From Pedobacter sp. Leaf250 (GTDB taxonomy: Bacteria; Bacteroidota; Bacteroidia; Sphingobacteriales; Sphingobacteriaceae): 64,000 bases of DNA. The DNA is taken from assembly GCF_920984735.1 (NCBI RefSeq), contig NZ_CAKLBU010000001.1:310001-374000 (forward strand), written 5' to 3'. This document shows, piece after piece, positions 62,959-64,000 of this stretch. How positions within the stretch are numbered: the first letter of the stretch is position 1; each line of letters opens with the position of its first letter. The notes below the pieces were generated by a model that was not told the DNA's origin, did not search any database, and worked only from the letters and a program-made list of their open reading frames with translations. The position numbers were made by a program, and so were the translations under genes.

Positions 62959-63597
62959 ATGGGCAACATTATTCTCACTTCAGACGATTTTGGGTTAAGC
63001 AAAATATACAATAGAGAAATATTACTGGCGCTACAGTCTGATCTGCTAACATCGGTATCCATTATGGTTAATGGCCAACTGTCACGTCAACAGAAACAGG
63101 TACTTTCGTTAAAGCTACTTGCTAAGGAAAAAAATATCAGTCTAGGACTGCATCTGGAAATTGAGAGCAATGAAATAGATATTAAGCAATTGTGCCTCAA
63201 TCAGTGGCATGAATTTGTAAATATCCTTGGGCTTGAACCAGATTATATTGATATTCATAAAGATCATTTATTTAGAAATCATTATGATGATATAGCTGAA
63301 TTTTGTGTAGAAAAGCATGTGGCATTTAGAAAATATAAAGAAACAACGATTCAGCTGAAAGCACCAGATGACATGTTCATCGCCTCTTCTGAGAGTTTGA
63401 ATAATATTGAGGAACGGTTAAATGTGATCAAATCGGACGAGACGCTCGAAATGGTATTCCATCTTGGTATGTATGATGAAGATGTGGTTTCATCACTGAA
63501 TAAAGAACGGGCAGAAGACCGTAAGAAATTGGAATGGGCACATCAGGTAATCAATAAACTGGGCCTCAAAATAATGAGTTACAATGAATTGAAATAA
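62959..63597 (+). CDS. ChbG/HpnK-family (YdjC-like) carbohydrate deacetylase
   Basis: The 212-residue protein starts NIILTSDDFGLSKIYN, the DDFG motif of the family (metal-binding Asp), and has SLGLHLEI (about 53-60) and DYIDIHKDHLFRNH (about 94-107), the H-x-x-x-H metal site, with FHLGMYDED near the end. ChbG removes N-acetyl groups from chitooligosaccharides or other amino sugars in the cytoplasm. Presence in this locus suggests that N-acetylated sugars occur in the substrate. There is no signal peptide, consistent with an intracellular step. The gap after the esterase is 26 bp. Confidence 0.85.
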   Translation: MGNIILTSDDFGLSKIYNREILLALQSDLLTSVSIMVNGQLSRQQKQVLSLKLLAKEKNISLGLHLEIESNEIDIKQLCLNQWHEFVNILGLEPDYIDIHKDHLFRNHYDDIAEFCVEKHVAFRKYKETTIQLKAPDDMFIASSESLNNIEERLNVIKSDETLEMVFHLGMYDEDVVSSLNKERAEDRKKLEWAHQVINKLGLKIMSYNELK

Positions 63598-63605
63598 AAG
63601 TGTTT

Positions 63606-64000
63606 ATGAAAAAAATTATCTGGTTGTGTGTTGGTTTTTTCTTTCTAAATCCATGTTTTGCCACGAAACGTTATTGCAACCCATTGAATGGAAAAATGAG
63701 TAATAAGGGTACCCTTGATTCCCCATGGAGCAGTTTGGATTCTGTATTTCTTACCAGCAGAAAATTAATGCCGGGAGATAGCATCGTTTTGATGTCTGGC
63801 AATCATGGTAACCCGGTCGTTTCAGGAAACCTAAACGGTGATCAACCGATTACTATCCTGCCCGGAAAAGGGCAGTTTCCCAGAGTGAATAGTTTGCAGG
63901 TGGCTAATGGGAGATATTGGAAAATCTTGGGCTTAAAAGTTTGTCCTGATGAAACTGGCTGGTTTGAAAGACGGGATTTTGTTATTATTAAAGCTAATTC
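63606..64000 (+). CDS. Secreted right-handed beta-helix protein, 5' part only
   Basis: ATG 63606, 8 bp after the deacetylase stop, opens a frame to the right edge (131 complete codons; no stop). It begins MKKIIWLCVGFFFLNPCFA, a signal peptide (cleavage near FAT), then RYCNPLNGKMSNKGTLDSPWSSLDSV, a G-x-x-x-x-P-W-x-S-L-D stretch, and PGDSIVLMSGNHG, resembling the start of secreted parallel beta-helix proteins such as pectate-lyase-like or chondroitinase-B-like (PL6) enzymes. Its fold is inferred from this opening; the catalytic part is outside the window. It is the eighth gene of the operon. Confidence 0.75.
   Translation, partial: MKKIIWLCVGFFFLNPCFATKRYCNPLNGKMSNKGTLDSPWSSLDSVFLTSRKLMPGDSIVLMSGNHGNPVVSGNLNGDQPITILPGKGQFPRVNSLQVANGRYWKILGLKVCPDETGWFERRDFVIIKAN

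Overview
The window looks like chromosome of a Bacteroidota bacterium, most likely Sphingobacteriaceae (Pedobacter- or Mucilaginibacter-like). The reasons are the SusC/SusD pair, the FadL-type outer-membrane protein, the archaeal/eukaryal-type ProRS ending in tyrosine, the TIGR02757/DUF2400, DUF3606, DUF5017 and DUF5700 families, the AT-rich composition, and several promoters with a TAnnTTTG -7 element. The genus is an inference from family content; no rRNA is present.

Region 1 (1-29.4 kb) is core-like chromosome: a 5'-truncated secreted protein, a FadL-like protein with a Gly/Trp-rich lipoprotein, proS, a trans-sulfuration enzyme, a DUF2400 protein, a Crp/Fnr regulator, a secreted protein that may be shortened, an orphan NarL-type regulator, an Mla-type lipid transporter (lipoprotein-mlaE-mlaF-mlaD), an OmpA-domain remnant, a dinB plus short dnaE pair (translesion synthesis), a YdeI-like protein, a dolichol-phosphate-mannose-synthase-like glycosyltransferase, two tandem POT peptide transporters, a thiolase, an SPFH/membrane-protein/Arc-like operon and a PgpH-type HD phosphohydrolase.

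Region 2 (29.5-31.4 kb) is a tRNA cluster (Ser-GCU and two identical Pro-UGG genes) followed directly by a tyrosine recombinase interrupted by one in-frame TGA. Composition changes here: sampled lines in the next 20 kb are near half G+C, against roughly a third to two fifths before.

Region 3 (31.5-51.1 kb) looks like an accessory island. It holds oxidoreductases (Gfo/Idh/MocA, zinc alcohol dehydrogenase, two SDRs, two quinone-reductase-like MDRs) and an unusual concentration of DNA-repair and damage-tolerance genes: a UvrA2-type ATPase, an Fpg/Nei-like protein lacking its catalytic proline and zinc ligands, a RadC-like JAB protein, a UmuD-like protein lacking both catalytic residues, an intact UmuC, an SRAP/HMCES-type protein and an AlkB-like dioxygenase whose 5' part carries a TAG where the family has tryptophan. 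The umuD promoter is textbook Bacteroidota, with a palindrome in its spacer; the same core (CTAA-N5-TTAG) occurs twice before dinB, making it a candidate damage-response operator.

Region 4 (51.9-64 kb) is a polysaccharide utilisation locus: an IclR regulator, then susC, susD, a DUF5017 lipoprotein, a GH88/105 unsaturated uronyl hydrolase, a PL8 lyase, an alpha/beta-hydrolase esterase, a ChbG/HpnK deacetylase and a beta-helix protein running off the end. The genes are tightly packed or overlapping. The same palindrome, TATAAAA-N5-TTTTATA, lies before iclR and before susC, and a 15-bp repeat accompanies both copies, so the regulator probably controls itself and the locus. The likely substrate is an acidic, uronate-containing polysaccharide, possibly with N-acetylated sugars.
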